Assembly (NCBI GenBank): GCA_937950325.1
Contig: CALFDJ010000017.1
Span: 1-59,056 of the forward strand
Direction: 5' to 3'
DNA from: an uncultured Collinsella sp.
GTDB lineage: Bacteria; Actinomycetota; Coriobacteriia; Coriobacteriales; Coriobacteriaceae
Length of the DNA stretch: 59,056 nt
Part shown: in pieces, positions 45,839 to 53,791 of the stretch
Layout: each line of letters starts with the position of its first letter
Numbering within the stretch: position 1 is the first letter of the stretch
Notes under the pieces: generated by a model
The model's input: only the letters and a program-made list of their open reading frames with translations
Told to the model about the DNA's origin: nothing
Database searches by the model: none
Made by a program: the position numbers and the translations under genes

Positions 45839-47128
45839 TTAGCGAATGTTGTAAAACGCGGCCTTGCCGGCGTAGCGCGCGCTGCCCTCGAGCTCGTCCT
45901 CGATGCGGATGAGCTGGTTGTACTTGGCGATACGGTCGCTGCGGCACGGGGCGCCCGACTTGATCTGGCCGGCGTTGACGCCCACGACCAGGTCGGCGAT
46001 CGTGGAGTCCTCGGTCTCGCCGGAGCGGTGGCTCACGATGCAGGCGTAACCGGCCTCCTTGGCGGTCTCGATGGCCTCGAGCGACTCGGTGAGCGTGCCG
46101 ATCTGGTTGACCTTGACCAGGATCGCGTTGGCGGCACCCAGCTCGATGCCCTTCTTGAGGCGCTCGGTGTTGGTGACGAACAGGTCGTCGCCCACCAGCT
46201 GCACCTTGTTGCCAATGCGACGGGTGAGCTCGACCCAGCCGTCCCAGTCCTCCTCGGCCATGCCGTCCTCGATGGAGATGATGGGATAGGTGTCGACGAG
46301 CTTCTCCCAGTAATCGACCATCTGGGCGCTCGTATACTCAACGCCCTCGCCCTTGAGCTCGTACATGCCGGTCTCGGCGTTGTAGAACTCGGTCGAGGCC
46401 GGGTCCATGGCGTACATGAAGTCGACGCCGGGCTTAAAGCCGGCCTTCTCCACGGCCTTGGTGATGTACTCGAACGGCTCGGCATTGGTCTTAAGGTTGG
46501 GGGCAAAGCCGCCCTCGTCGCCCACGCCGCCGCCCAGGCCGGCCTCGTGCAGCACGCCCTTGAGGGTGTGGTATACCTCGGCGCACCAACGCAGGCCCTC
46601 GGCAAAACTCGGGGCGCCCACCGGCATGATCATGAACTCCTGGAAGTCAACGTTATTGTCGGCATGCACGCCGCCGTTGAGGATGTTCATCATGGGCGTG
46701 GGCAGCAGATGGGCGTTGACGCCGCCCAGGTACTGGTACAGCGACAGGCCCGCCGACTCGGCAGCGGCGCGGGCGACGGCCAGCGACACGCCCAGGATGG
46801 CGTTGGCACCGAGCTTGGTCTTGTTGGGGGTACCGTCCGCGGCAATCAGCGCGGCATCGACGGCGCGCTGGTCGAAGGCGTCGAGACCCACGACGGCGTT
46901 AGCGCACTCGTTGTTGACGTGCTCGACGGCCTGCGAAACGCCCTTGCCCAGGTAGCGGCCCTTGTCGCCATCGCGCAGCTCGCAGGCCTCAAAGGCTCCG
47001 GTCGAAGCACCCGAAGGCACCATTGCGCGGCCAAAGCTGCCGTCCTCGAGCACGACCTCGACCTCGACGGTGGGATTGCCGCGGCTGTCGAGCACCTCGC
47101 GACCGTAGACGTCCAAAATATCGCTCAT
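45839..47128 (-). CDS. eno: Enolase
   Basis: 429 aa glycolytic enzyme converting 2-phosphoglycerate to phosphoenolpyruvate. It has YGREVLDSRGNPTVEV at the start, catalytic and metal segments GDEGGFAPNL, ISIEDGMAEEDW, LVGDDLFVTN, and KVNQIGTLTESLEAI, and the active-site loop SHRSGETEDSTIADL. ATG with GAGGGAG. Its own terminator separates it from divIC. Confidence 0.97.
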   Translation of the reverse strand: MSDILDVYGREVLDSRGNPTVEVEVVLEDGSFGRAMVPSGASTGAFEACELRDGDKGRYLGKGVSQAVEHVNNECANAVVGLDAFDQRAVDAALIAADGTPNKTKLGANAILGVSLAVARAAAESAGLSLYQYLGGVNAHLLPTPMMNILNGGVHADNNVDFQEFMIMPVGAPSFAEGLRWCAEVYHTLKGVLHEAGLGGGVGDEGGFAPNLKTNAEPFEYITKAVEKAGFKPGVDFMYAMDPASTEFYNAETGMYELKGEGVEYTSAQMVDYWEKLVDTYPIISIEDGMAEEDWDGWVELTRRIGNKVQLVGDDLFVTNTERLKKGIELGAANAILVKVNQIGTLTESLEAIETAKEAGYACIVSHRSGETEDSTIADLVVGVNAGQIKSGAPCRSDRIAKYNQLIRIEDELEGSARYAGKAAFYNIR

Positions 47129-47279
47129 GTTGTCTCCCTCTCACTTGGAAACGGGTTGAATGCTTGGCGACGCGGCTTGCACGCTGTAGAGGCGCGCAGG
47201 TTCATAAGTTAGCCTTGTCGCACTTTTTGCATTATGCCCTAAGTTAGCCGAGGGATACACTTGATTTTCGAAAAATTTA

Positions 47280-47316
47280 GCGGGAACGATGAGGCGTGTC
47301 AGCCCGTCGTTCCCGC
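47280..47316 (-). terminator. Terminator of mazG
   Basis: Minus-strand stem GCGGGAACGA/TCGTTCCCGC, followed by TAAATTTTT. It begins 4 bp after the mazG stop. Confidence 0.85.
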
Positions 47317-47320
47317 AGTC

Positions 47321-48181
47321 TTACTCCCCTGCCTTTGCTGCGTCCCACAGGTCGTTGAGCCCATGGGTCGAAAGCTCGGCAAGATCAACGTGGGCATCGG
47401 CCGCCATCTGTTCCATCGCAGCCCAGCGACGGCGAAACTTGGCCGTGCTCGCGCGCAGGGCGCTCTCGGCGTCGATACCCTCCTTGCGCGCGACGTTGAC
47501 CAGGGCAAAGAGCAGATCGCCAAACTCCATTTCGCGCTCGGGCGAGCCAGGGGCCTCGGCCTCAAACTCGGCACGCTCCTCGGCAACCTCGTCCCACACG
47601 TCCTGGACCGTCTCCCACACAAAGCCCACGGCAGCCGCCTTGCGCGACACCTTCTGCGCCTGCATCAACGCCGGCAGATGCGTGGGCACGCCATCGAGCA
47701 GACCCTCGGGCGCGGCCTCGCCCGCCGCCACGGCCTTGTCCTTGGCGGCTTTCTCGGCAAGCTTGACCTCGTCCCAAATCTTGAGCACCTCGTCGGAGCT
47801 CTCGGCATCCGCATCGCCAAACACGTGCGGGTGGCGGCGAATGAGCTTGGCGTCGATATCGCGCGCCACGTCGGCCAGCGTAAACTCGCCGGCGTCGGCA
47901 GCAATCTGCGCATGCAGCACGACCTGCATGAGCACGTCACCCAGTTCCTCGCGCAGGTGAACCGCGTCGTCCGCCTCGATGCAGTCGAGCGCCTCGTAGG
48001 CCTCCTCGATCATGTTCTTGCCGATGCTGCGGTGCGTCTGCTCGCGGTCCCACGGGCAGCCATCGGGCTGACGCAGACGCCAGATGGTCTGCACCAGATG
48101 CTGCAGCTCGGCCGACGCGTCTATCAGCGTGGACAGATCGCGCGAGCCCTCGGCATTTTGCTGAGCCATATGCTGCGCCAT
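47321..48181 (-). CDS. mazG: Nucleoside triphosphate pyrophosphohydrolase MazG
   Basis: 286 aa from the ATG at 48181, whose AGGAGGAC site lies in the end of the phosphodiesterase gene. Two MazG domains: the first with LRQPDGCPWDREQTHRSI, NMIEEAYEALD and HLREELGDVLMQVVLHAQIA (EExxD metal site), the second with EMEFGDLLFALVNVAR. It cleans aberrant dNTPs. Its location just upstream of eno is a conserved actinobacterial arrangement. Confidence 0.92.
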   Translation of the reverse strand: MAQHMAQQNAEGSRDLSTLIDASAELQHLVQTIWRLRQPDGCPWDREQTHRSIGKNMIEEAYEALDCIEADDAVHLREELGDVLMQVVLHAQIAADAGEFTLADVARDIDAKLIRRHPHVFGDADAESSDEVLKIWDEVKLAEKAAKDKAVAAGEAAPEGLLDGVPTHLPALMQAQKVSRKAAAVGFVWETVQDVWDEVAEERAEFEAEAPGSPEREMEFGDLLFALVNVARKEGIDAESALRASTAKFRRRWAAMEQMAADAHVDLAELSTHGLNDLWDAAKAGE

Positions 48182-48183
48182 GG

Positions 48184-48732
48184 TTAGTCCTCCTCCAGGA
48201 TCACGTGGCGGAACGCTCCGCCCTCGTAGATGCCGTAGCTGTGCGTGCCGTCCTTGGGGATGCTCACGCTGCCGGGGTTGAAGAGCCACAGGCCCGGGTG
48301 CGCGGCGCTTTCCTCGTTGACCTTGATGTGCGTGTGGCCGTAGACGAGCGCGGAGCCCTCGGGCAACGCGGGCGCGTGGTCGACGCTGTTGTGCATGCCG
48401 GCGCCAAAGACATGGCCGTGCGTCAGGAACAGCTCGCGGCCGGTCTCGTCGAACAGCGTGGCGTAGTCGGCCATGACGGGGAAGTCGAGCACCATCTGGT
48501 CGACCTCGGCGTCGCAGTTGCCGCGCACCGCGATGATGCGGTCGGCCAGGGCGTTGAGCAGCGGGATAACGCGCTTGGGAGCGTAATCGCGTGGCAGGTC
48601 GTTGCGTGGACCGTGGTAGAGCAGGTCGCCCAGCAGCACGACGCGGTCAGGCTGCTCGGACTCGATGGCGGCGCAGAGGCGCTCGGCCCAGTATGCCGAG
48701 CCGTGGATGTCGGAGGCGATGAGGTATTTCAT
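48184..48732 (-). CDS. yfcE: YfcE/MJ0936-type phosphodiesterase
   Basis: 182 aa. Metallophosphoesterase motifs MKYLIASDIHGSAYW, VVLLGDLLYHGPR, AVRGNCDAEVD, LTHGHVF and VYGHTHIK, with the PGSVSIPKDG end. E. coli YfcE hydrolyses phosphodiesters; the physiological substrate is unknown. ATG after AAAGGA. It is 2 bp upstream of mazG and likely co-transcribed. Confidence 0.9.
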   Translation of the reverse strand: MKYLIASDIHGSAYWAERLCAAIESEQPDRVVLLGDLLYHGPRNDLPRDYAPKRVIPLLNALADRIIAVRGNCDAEVDQMVLDFPVMADYATLFDETGRELFLTHGHVFGAGMHNSVDHAPALPEGSALVYGHTHIKVNEESAAHPGLWLFNPGSVSIPKDGTHSYGIYEGGAFRHVILEED

Positions 48733-48792
48733 GGGGAGATCCTTTCGAATGGGGTTGATATGGCTAGGCGCAGGATGTCGCCACCAGCCGCG

Positions 48793-49278
48793 TTATTCAA
48801 ATCGCAGTGCCGCGCTCTGGGCCGCCCGCATCACGCGCTGGAGCGGCACATTATGCTCGCGAGCGAGACGGGCGCAGTCCTCGTACTCGGGCGCTGCACG
48901 CTCGCTGCCGTCGGGCAGGGTGGCCACTTTAACGGACACCTCGCCCCATGGCGTCGTTACGCGCTCAAAGCGGCGTGACAGGCAAACGCGCTCCATGACC
49001 TGGCGACGAATGCCGTTGGTCGTGGTTTCCAAAAAGATAATCGTCTGCAGGCGCTCGATATCCTCGTGAGCACAGATTACCTGTAGCTGCCAGCTGGGGC
49101 GGCCTTTCTTGCAATAGAGGGGCAGCCAATGCACCTCGCGCGCACCCGCCCCGCGCAGACGGTCGGCGGCGTAGGCGAGCACCTCGGGCGACGCATCGTC
49201 GATGTCGCATTCCAGCTTGACGATGGTCTCGGGCGCATCGGTCTCGCGAGACAGCGGAGATGTGCTATCGCATTGCAT
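48793..49278 (-). CDS. Stand-alone LarC C-terminal domain (nickel-pincer nucleotide synthesis type)
   Basis: 161 aa from the ATG at 49278 (AAAGGA 10 nt upstream). It matches the C-terminal half of LarC/DUF111: VKLECDIDDASPEVLAYAAD, GAREVHWLPLYCKKGRPSWQLQV, LETTTNGIRRQVMERVCLSR and PEYEDCARLAREHNVPL. LarC is the CTP-dependent nickel insertase for the lactate racemase cofactor. The N-terminal LarC1 half is absent upstream and the gene ends with an ordinary stop. Such split or partial forms exist; whether this one is active is unknown. Confidence 0.75.
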   Translation of the reverse strand: MQCDSTSPLSRETDAPETIVKLECDIDDASPEVLAYAADRLRGAGAREVHWLPLYCKKGRPSWQLQVICAHEDIERLQTIIFLETTTNGIRRQVMERVCLSRRFERVTTPWGEVSVKVATLPDGSERAAPEYEDCARLAREHNVPLQRVMRAAQSAALRFE

Positions 49279-49434
49279 ACGGTCCGGATCCTTTCCGCGC
49301 GGGCTCGTTTTGTCCACCCAAACGCTAGCACATCGCAGGCGGCGCAGGGGCGGCGTCATGGGATAGGTGCGACTTTTGCTGGGCGCAAGTGCTGGCGCGC
49401 TCCAACGCCGGCCCGCTCCATTCAAACGTGTACG

Positions 49435-49477
49435 TCAGCCTCCAAACATGTCATTTTTTGCAGCTTTTGGAGGCTGA
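49435..49477. repeat. TCAGCCTCCAAA inverted repeat
   Basis: Arms TCAGCCTCCAAA (49435-49446) and TTTGGAGGCTGA (49466-49477) are perfectly complementary, with a T-rich spacer containing ACATGTCATTTTTTGC. A second ACATGTTT follows. It lies upstream of the histidinol phosphatase gene. Confidence 0.75.
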
Positions 49478-49618
49478 TGCACATGTTTTGAGAGCGCAAG
49501 CGAGGCCGCACCGCGCGCCGCGCAGCCTTTCCAATCGATTTCGACCCCCGGCGTGCCCGGCGTGTTGAGAGCTGCGCCATTACAATGGAGCGGATTCGCT
49601 TGACGCAAAGGAGCCGCC

Positions 49619-50530
49619 ATGTCTGCTTGCCCGCTGATCGATTGCCATACCCACACCTCGTTCTCGGACGGTCATGCCTCGTTTGAGGACAACGTTCGCG
49701 CCGCTGCTGCGGCCAGCTGCCGCGTCATGGTCTCAACCGATCATCTCACCCTGCCCGCCAGCATGGACGCCAACTGCGAAGTGCAGGTTACTGAGGGCGA
49801 CCTGCCGGCGCATCGTCTGGCTTTTGAGGACGCCCGCAAGCTCGCCGCGCAGATCACGCCGGAGCTCGAGCTTATCTATGGCTTTGAATGCGACTGGTAC
49901 GAAGGTTGCGAGCCTTTGGTTGAGCGCTGGTCCGCGGGTGCCATAGTGCGCTTGGGCAGCGTGCATTGGATTGGCAACCCGGGCGATATCATGGCCGGTG
50001 CCGCGGGTACGGCGGGAACGGAAAACGTCGCTCGCCCCGATACGCCCGATTCCCTTTGCGGTTGGATCGACGACGACACCGACCTGCACGTTTGGGAAAA
50101 CCTGGGCGTGCGCGGCGTGTGGGAGCGCTATGTCGACGACTGGTGCCGCGCCTGCGAAAGCTCGCTCAGCTTTGATGTGATGGCTCACCCTGACCTGGTC
50201 ATGCGCTTTTCGAAGGAAGGCTTTACGCCCGACTTTGACCCCGCACCGTTTTGGCAGCAGATGGCCGAATGCGCCCACGATACGGGCCGCCGCATTGAGG
50301 TCTCGACCGCCGCACCGCGCAAGGGCCTCGACGACTACTATCCCACGACCGGATTGCTGCATTGCTTTGCCCACGCCGAGGTGCCGATAACTTTTGGCTC
50401 GGACGCACACCGCGCCTGCGACATCTGCTGGAACATCCGTGAGGCCCAGGCACACGCCTACGACTGCGGCTACCGAACCTTCGGCATCCCCCACCTCACC
50501 GGAGAATGGGAGTCCACGCCCCTCGCCTAA
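49619..50530 (+). CDS. hisK: PHP-domain histidinol-phosphatase (HisJ/HisK type)
   Basis: 303 aa. The PHP metal motifs are IDCHTHTSFSDGHASF, STDHLTLP, YGFECDWYEG, RLGSVHWIG, DVMAHPDLVMRF and TFGSDAHRACDI. This is the histidinol-phosphate phosphatase that replaces the phosphatase half of bifunctional HisB. The window's HisB is a single-domain dehydratase, so this enzyme should supply the missing step; it is convergent with the his operon. AAAGGAG precedes the ATG. Confidence 0.85.
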   Translation: MSACPLIDCHTHTSFSDGHASFEDNVRAAAAASCRVMVSTDHLTLPASMDANCEVQVTEGDLPAHRLAFEDARKLAAQITPELELIYGFECDWYEGCEPLVERWSAGAIVRLGSVHWIGNPGDIMAGAAGTAGTENVARPDTPDSLCGWIDDDTDLHVWENLGVRGVWERYVDDWCRACESSLSFDVMAHPDLVMRFSKEGFTPDFDPAPFWQQMAECAHDTGRRIEVSTAAPRKGLDDYYPTTGLLHCFAHAEVPITFGSDAHRACDICWNIREAQAHAYDCGYRTFGIPHLTGEWESTPLA

Positions 50531-50542
50531 CCATCCCTTCAT

Positions 50543-50611
50543 AAGTTGCGGTGGAATAGGGATTGTTTTGCCTGATGAAGCGCTTAAACAGTCCCTATTT
50601 CACCGCAACTT
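50543..50611. repeat. AAGTTGCGGTG inverted repeat, copy 4
   Basis: Arms 50543-50565 and 50589-50611 pair almost perfectly over 23 bp around a 23-nt spacer. It lies between the converging histidinol phosphatase gene and hisE. Confidence 0.9.
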
Positions 50612-50634
50612 CCATGACCCCGTTACACCAACAA

Positions 50635-50655
50635 AGACTGTCCCAAACGACTAGT
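50635..50655. repeat. 21-nt GGGACAGTC element overlapping the hisE stop
   Basis: Exact reverse complement of 32898-32918 (AGACTGTCCCAAACGACTAG plus T). The hisE stop codon at 50651-50653 lies inside it. Confidence 0.8.
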
Positions 50656-50968
50656 GGCGGCGGGCGTTGAGTTCGCCGGCCAGCTCGTCGAGGGTAATGC
50701 CGTAGCGCTCAAGCGTCACGAGCAAGTGGTAGACCAGGTCGCCAGCCTCGTAGCGGATGTGATCGTGATCGTTATCCTTGCAGGCCATGATCACCTCGCT
50801 CGCCTCCTCGGCAAGCTTCTTGAGCAGCTCGTCCTCGACGTCGGTCAGCAGGCGAGCGGTATAGCTCTCCTGCGGCGATGCATCATGACGACCGTGAATC
50901 ACCTCGGCCAGACCTGTCAGCGTCTCTCCGATATTTCCATCCTGAACGTTTGCGGTGCGCACACCCAT
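50651..50968 (-). CDS. hisE: Phosphoribosyl-ATP diphosphatase
   Basis: 105 aa. MazG-like helices with the EExxE/D metal site in LLKKLAEEASEVIMACKD and YEAGDLVYHLLVTLERYGI. Second step of histidine synthesis, PR-ATP to PR-AMP. Separate from HisI, as in actinobacteria. ATG after AAAGGA. It is the last gene of the his operon and ends inside a repeat element. Confidence 0.95.
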   Translation of the reverse strand: MGVRTANVQDGNIGETLTGLAEVIHGRHDASPQESYTARLLTDVEDELLKKLAEEASEVIMACKDNDHDHIRYEAGDLVYHLLVTLERYGITLDELAGELNARRH

Positions 50969-51013
50969 AGTTCAATCCTTTCTGGTGGCCGAGCGTCTAA
51001 TCGAGCGCCCGCC

Positions 51014-51343
51014 CTACGCGAGTTTCTTAAAGAAGCAGGTACGGTTGCCGGTGTGGCAGGCCGGACCCGGCGAGTCGACCTTGACCAGCAGCGTATCGCT
51101 ATCGCAGTCGGCCCAGAGCTCCTTGACCTCCTGCATGTTGCCGCTTGTCGCGCCCTTGTTCCAGAGCTCCTGGCGGCTGCGGCTCCAAAACCACGTGGTC
51201 CCGGTCTTGAGCGTCAGCCCCACCGATTCCTCGTTCATCCAAGCAACCATAAGCACCTCGCCGGTGTCATACTGCTGAACCACACAAGGAATCAGCCCCT
51301 TGGCGTCGTATGTAAGATCCGCTGGAGTAGTAATTTCTCTCAT
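51014..51343 (-). CDS. hisI: Phosphoribosyl-AMP cyclohydrolase
   Basis: 109 aa from the ATG at 51343. Zinc and magnesium motifs: GEVLMVAWMNEESVGLTLKTG, FWSRSRQELWNKGATSGN, DCDSDTLLVKVD and GPACHTGNRTCFF. It opens the adenine ring of PR-AMP. The longer frame to 51412 overlaps the hairpin element and is not supported. A 142-bp gap to hisF holds a large fold-back. Confidence 0.95.
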   Translation of the reverse strand: MREITTPADLTYDAKGLIPCVVQQYDTGEVLMVAWMNEESVGLTLKTGTTWFWSRSRQELWNKGATSGNMQEVKELWADCDSDTLLVKVDSPGPACHTGNRTCFFKKLA

Positions 51344-51381
51344 TTCAATTCCCCAATTTAAACATCGCCGGTCGGCGAGGG

Positions 51382-51476
51382 TTGTCCAGGTGCCCGAGAT
51401 TCCGAGCGACAAGCCCGACGATGCGTACTTAAGTACGCGAGGAGGGTTGGAGCCGGAAGGTCGGGTGCCTGGGCAA
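51382..51476. repeat. Nested fold-back between hisF and hisI
   Basis: Outer arms 51382-51397 and 51461-51476 (TTGTCCAGGTGCCCGA versus TCGGGTGCCTGGGCAA) pair over 16 positions with three G-U type pairs. The centre is the perfect 16-bp palindrome GCGTACTTAAGTACGC (51423-51438). Additional pairs (TTCC/GGAA, CCGAC/GTTGG) can extend the stem. It lies within the his operon. Confidence 0.82.
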
Positions 51477-51485
51477 GCCGCAGCG

Positions 51486-52268
51486 CTAAAAGTCCAACCT
51501 CACAGGAATACCCTGTGACGCCATATACTCCTTCACCTGGCGAATGCTGAAGGTTCCAAAGTGAAAGACGCTGGCCGCCAGCACGGCATCGGCTTCGCCC
51601 TCGATCACGCCCTCGGCAAAATGCTCGAGCGTACCCACGCCGCCGCTCGCAATCACCGGAATCGGCACCGCGCGCGCCACAGCGCGGGTGAGCGCCAGGT
51701 CAAAGCCAGCCTTGGTGCCGTCGCGGTCCATGCTGGTCAACAAGATCTCGCCGGCGCCGCGACGAGCCGCCTCCTCGGCCCACGCCACCGCGTCGATACC
51801 CGTGGCGTTGCGGCCTCCCGCGGTAAAGACCTCCCACTTGTCGGCACCGGATGCGCCGGGCAAACCGACGCGCTTGGCATCGATCGCCACGACCACGGCC
51901 TGGCTACCAAACGCCGCGGCAGCCTGGCTGATCAGCGACGGGTCGCGCACGGCCGCCGAGTTGAGCGATACCTTGTCGGCACCGGCGGCAACCATGGTGC
52001 GCATGCCCGCCAGGTCGCGAAAGCCGCCGCCCACGGTATAGGGAATGGCGAGCTCCTCGGCCGCATGCGCCGCCATCTCGATAGTCGTCGCACGGTCGTC
52101 GCTCGTGGCGGTAATGTCCAGGAAGACGACCTCGTCCGCACCCTCGCGGTCATAGGCACACGCCAGCTCCACCGGATCGCCCGCATCGCGTAAGCTCACA
52201 AAGTTGACGCCCTTGACCACACGGCCGTCCTTGACGTCCAGGCAGGGAATCACGCGCTTGGTAAGCAT
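51486..52268 (-). CDS. hisF: Imidazole glycerol phosphate synthase subunit HisF
   Basis: 260 aa TIM barrel. Catalytic Asp residues in RVIPCLDVKDGRVVKGV and LTSMDRDGTKAGFD; phosphate motifs VGGGFRD and ASGGVGTLEHF. With HisH it forms IGP and AICAR, the latter feeding PurH. ATG 3 bp after the hisA stop. Confidence 0.97.
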   Translation of the reverse strand: MLTKRVIPCLDVKDGRVVKGVNFVSLRDAGDPVELACAYDREGADEVVFLDITATSDDRATTIEMAAHAAEELAIPYTVGGGFRDLAGMRTMVAAGADKVSLNSAAVRDPSLISQAAAAFGSQAVVVAIDAKRVGLPGASGADKWEVFTAGGRNATGIDAVAWAEEAARRGAGEILLTSMDRDGTKAGFDLALTRAVARAVPIPVIASGGVGTLEHFAEGVIEGEADAVLAASVFHFGTFSIRQVKEYMASQGIPVRLDF

Positions 52269-52271
52269 AGG

Positions 52272-53015
52272 CTACTCCTCCCCTCGGGCGGCGGCCAGCG
52301 CCTGTGCCAGCGTAAAGTTGCCTTCGTAGAGCGCACGGCCGGTAATGGCGCCTTCAATCGCGACCTCACCCACCGCGGCCAGTGCGCGGATGTCGTCGAG
52401 CGTCGAGATACCGCCCGAAGCCACGACGGGAAAGCCCGCGACCTCGGCCACATGGCGATACGCCGCCACATCGATGCCCGTCTGCATGCCATCGCGCGCG
52501 ATGTCGGTATACACCAGATGCTTAAAGCCCAGCTCGGTAAGCTGCGCCACGGCATCGTCGAGTGCCACGCCCGCGCCGTCGCGCCAGCCGTTCACCTTAA
52601 CCTGGCCGTCGCGCGCGGCAATGTCGGCGACCAGCAGCTCGCCAAAGCCTTGGGCTGCCACCTCGGCAAAACCCGGCTCGGTCACCAGCACGGTGCCCAG
52701 CGCAATGCGGCGAGCACCATAGCCGGCCAGCTCGTCGATGCGTGCGAGCGAGCGGACGCCGCCGCCCACGTCCACGGACAGACCGTCGACGCCGCAGATG
52801 GCCTTAATCGCCGCCGAGTTGGCAGCGCAGGTGTCCTCGTCCTCGCCAAAGGCAGCGGACAGGTCGACGACGTGCACCCAGCTAGCGCCCTGCTCGGCAA
52901 ACGAGCGGGCGACAGCCACAGGGTCGTCGGAATATACCTTGCAGCGGCTGCGGTCGCCGCGCTCCAGGCGTACAACCTTGCCGCCGATCAGATCGATTGC
53001 GGGAAACAGAATCAT
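52272..53015 (-). CDS. hisA: Phosphoribosyl-formimino-AICAR ribotide isomerase
   Basis: 247 aa TIM barrel. It begins ILFPAIDLIGGKVVRLERG (catalytic Asp), with VDVGGGVRSL, LVYTDIARDGMQTGID and VASGGISTLDD. ATG overlaps the hisH stop (ATGA). Fourth step of the pathway. Confidence 0.96.
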   Translation of the reverse strand: MILFPAIDLIGGKVVRLERGDRSRCKVYSDDPVAVARSFAEQGASWVHVVDLSAAFGEDEDTCAANSAAIKAICGVDGLSVDVGGGVRSLARIDELAGYGARRIALGTVLVTEPGFAEVAAQGFGELLVADIAARDGQVKVNGWRDGAGVALDDAVAQLTELGFKHLVYTDIARDGMQTGIDVAAYRHVAEVAGFPVVASGGISTLDDIRALAAVGEVAIEGAITGRALYEGNFTLAQALAAARGEE

Positions 53016-53713
53016 CGGCCGACCTCCTCGATGATGTTGACGAAGTTCTTAAGGATGCGCTGACCCAGCGCGGAGGATTTCTCGGGATGGAACTGGCAGC
53101 CCCACACGTTGCCATGGCGCACGATGCACGGGAAACTCCGTGTATAGCGCGTGCGCGCCAACACATCGGCGGCATCGACGTCGTCGGCCACCGCGTAGCT
53201 GTGGGTGAAGTACATGTTGGCGCCCTCGGCAAAACCGGCAAGCAGCGGATCGGCCGCACCGGCGGACGTCATGTGCACCTGGTCCCAGCCCACGTGCGGC
53301 ACCTTCAGGCGACTCGACTCCAAGCGCGTGCACGAGCCGCGCATAATACCCAGGCCATCGACCCAGGGACCGTCAGCCCGCTCGGGGGCGTTGCCGTCGG
53401 CGACCACGCCCTTGTCCGCAGGCACGCCCTCGTTGCCACGCTCAAAAAATAGCTGAAGCCCCAGGCAGATGCCGAGCAGCGGAGTTCCAACGGCGATGGC
53501 ATCGAGCACCGCGTCCGCCTCGCCGCTCTGGCGCATAAAGGCGATCGCGTCATAGAACGCGCCCACGCCCGGGATGACCAGGCCGTCGGCGTTGCGGATC
53601 TGCTCCGGATCGTCCGACGTGCAGGCGGCGGCACCGGCGCGCGCAAGCCCGCGCACGACGCTCGACAAGTTGCCCTTGTGGTAGTCGACCACCACAATCT
53701 TCGGTTCGCCCAC
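53012..53713 (-). CDS. hisH: Imidazole glycerol phosphate synthase glutaminase HisH
   Basis: About 233 aa, class I glutamine amidotransferase. The nucleophile Cys lies in LLGICLGLQLFFERG; the catalytic His-Glu pair is in WGCQFHPEKSSALG. GTG at 53713 is preferred (GGAGGG 4 nt upstream, protein starts VGEPKIVVVDYHKG); a GTG at 53725 is the longer alternative. It makes ammonia for HisF. Confidence 0.93.
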   Translation of the reverse strand: MGEPKIVVVDYHKGNLSSVVRGLARAGAAACTSDDPEQIRNADGLVIPGVGAFYDAIAFMRQSGEADAVLDAIAVGTPLLGICLGLQLFFERGNEGVPADKGVVADGNAPERADGPWVDGLGIMRGSCTRLESSRLKVPHVGWDQVHMTSAGAADPLLAGFAEGANMYFTHSYAVADDVDAADVLARTRYTRSFPCIVRHGNVWGCQFHPEKSSALGQRILKNFVNIIEEVGR

Positions 53714-53737
53714 GCGACCCTCCACTTCTCATCATCC

Positions 53738-53778
53738 AAAACCACCGCAAAGGGGACAGGCACCTTCGTGGTGGTTTT
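53738..53778. repeat. Palindrome enclosing GGGGACAGG, inside the his operon
   Basis: Arms AAAACCACC (53738-53746) and GGTGGTTTT (53770-53778) flank GCAAAGGGGACAGGCACC. It fills the 78-bp hisB-hisH gap. Its layout matches 18500-18540. Confidence 0.8.
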
Positions 53779-53791
53779 ACCCTTGTGACGG

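Noticed and set aside
45776..47212. 478-codon plus-strand frame opposite eno
   Set aside because: Antisense to enolase, no domain and no ribosome site.
49435..49477. Toxin-antitoxin or small-protein gene upstream of hisK
   Set aside because: No frame longer than a few dozen codons has a ribosome site here; the signal is only the inverted repeat.
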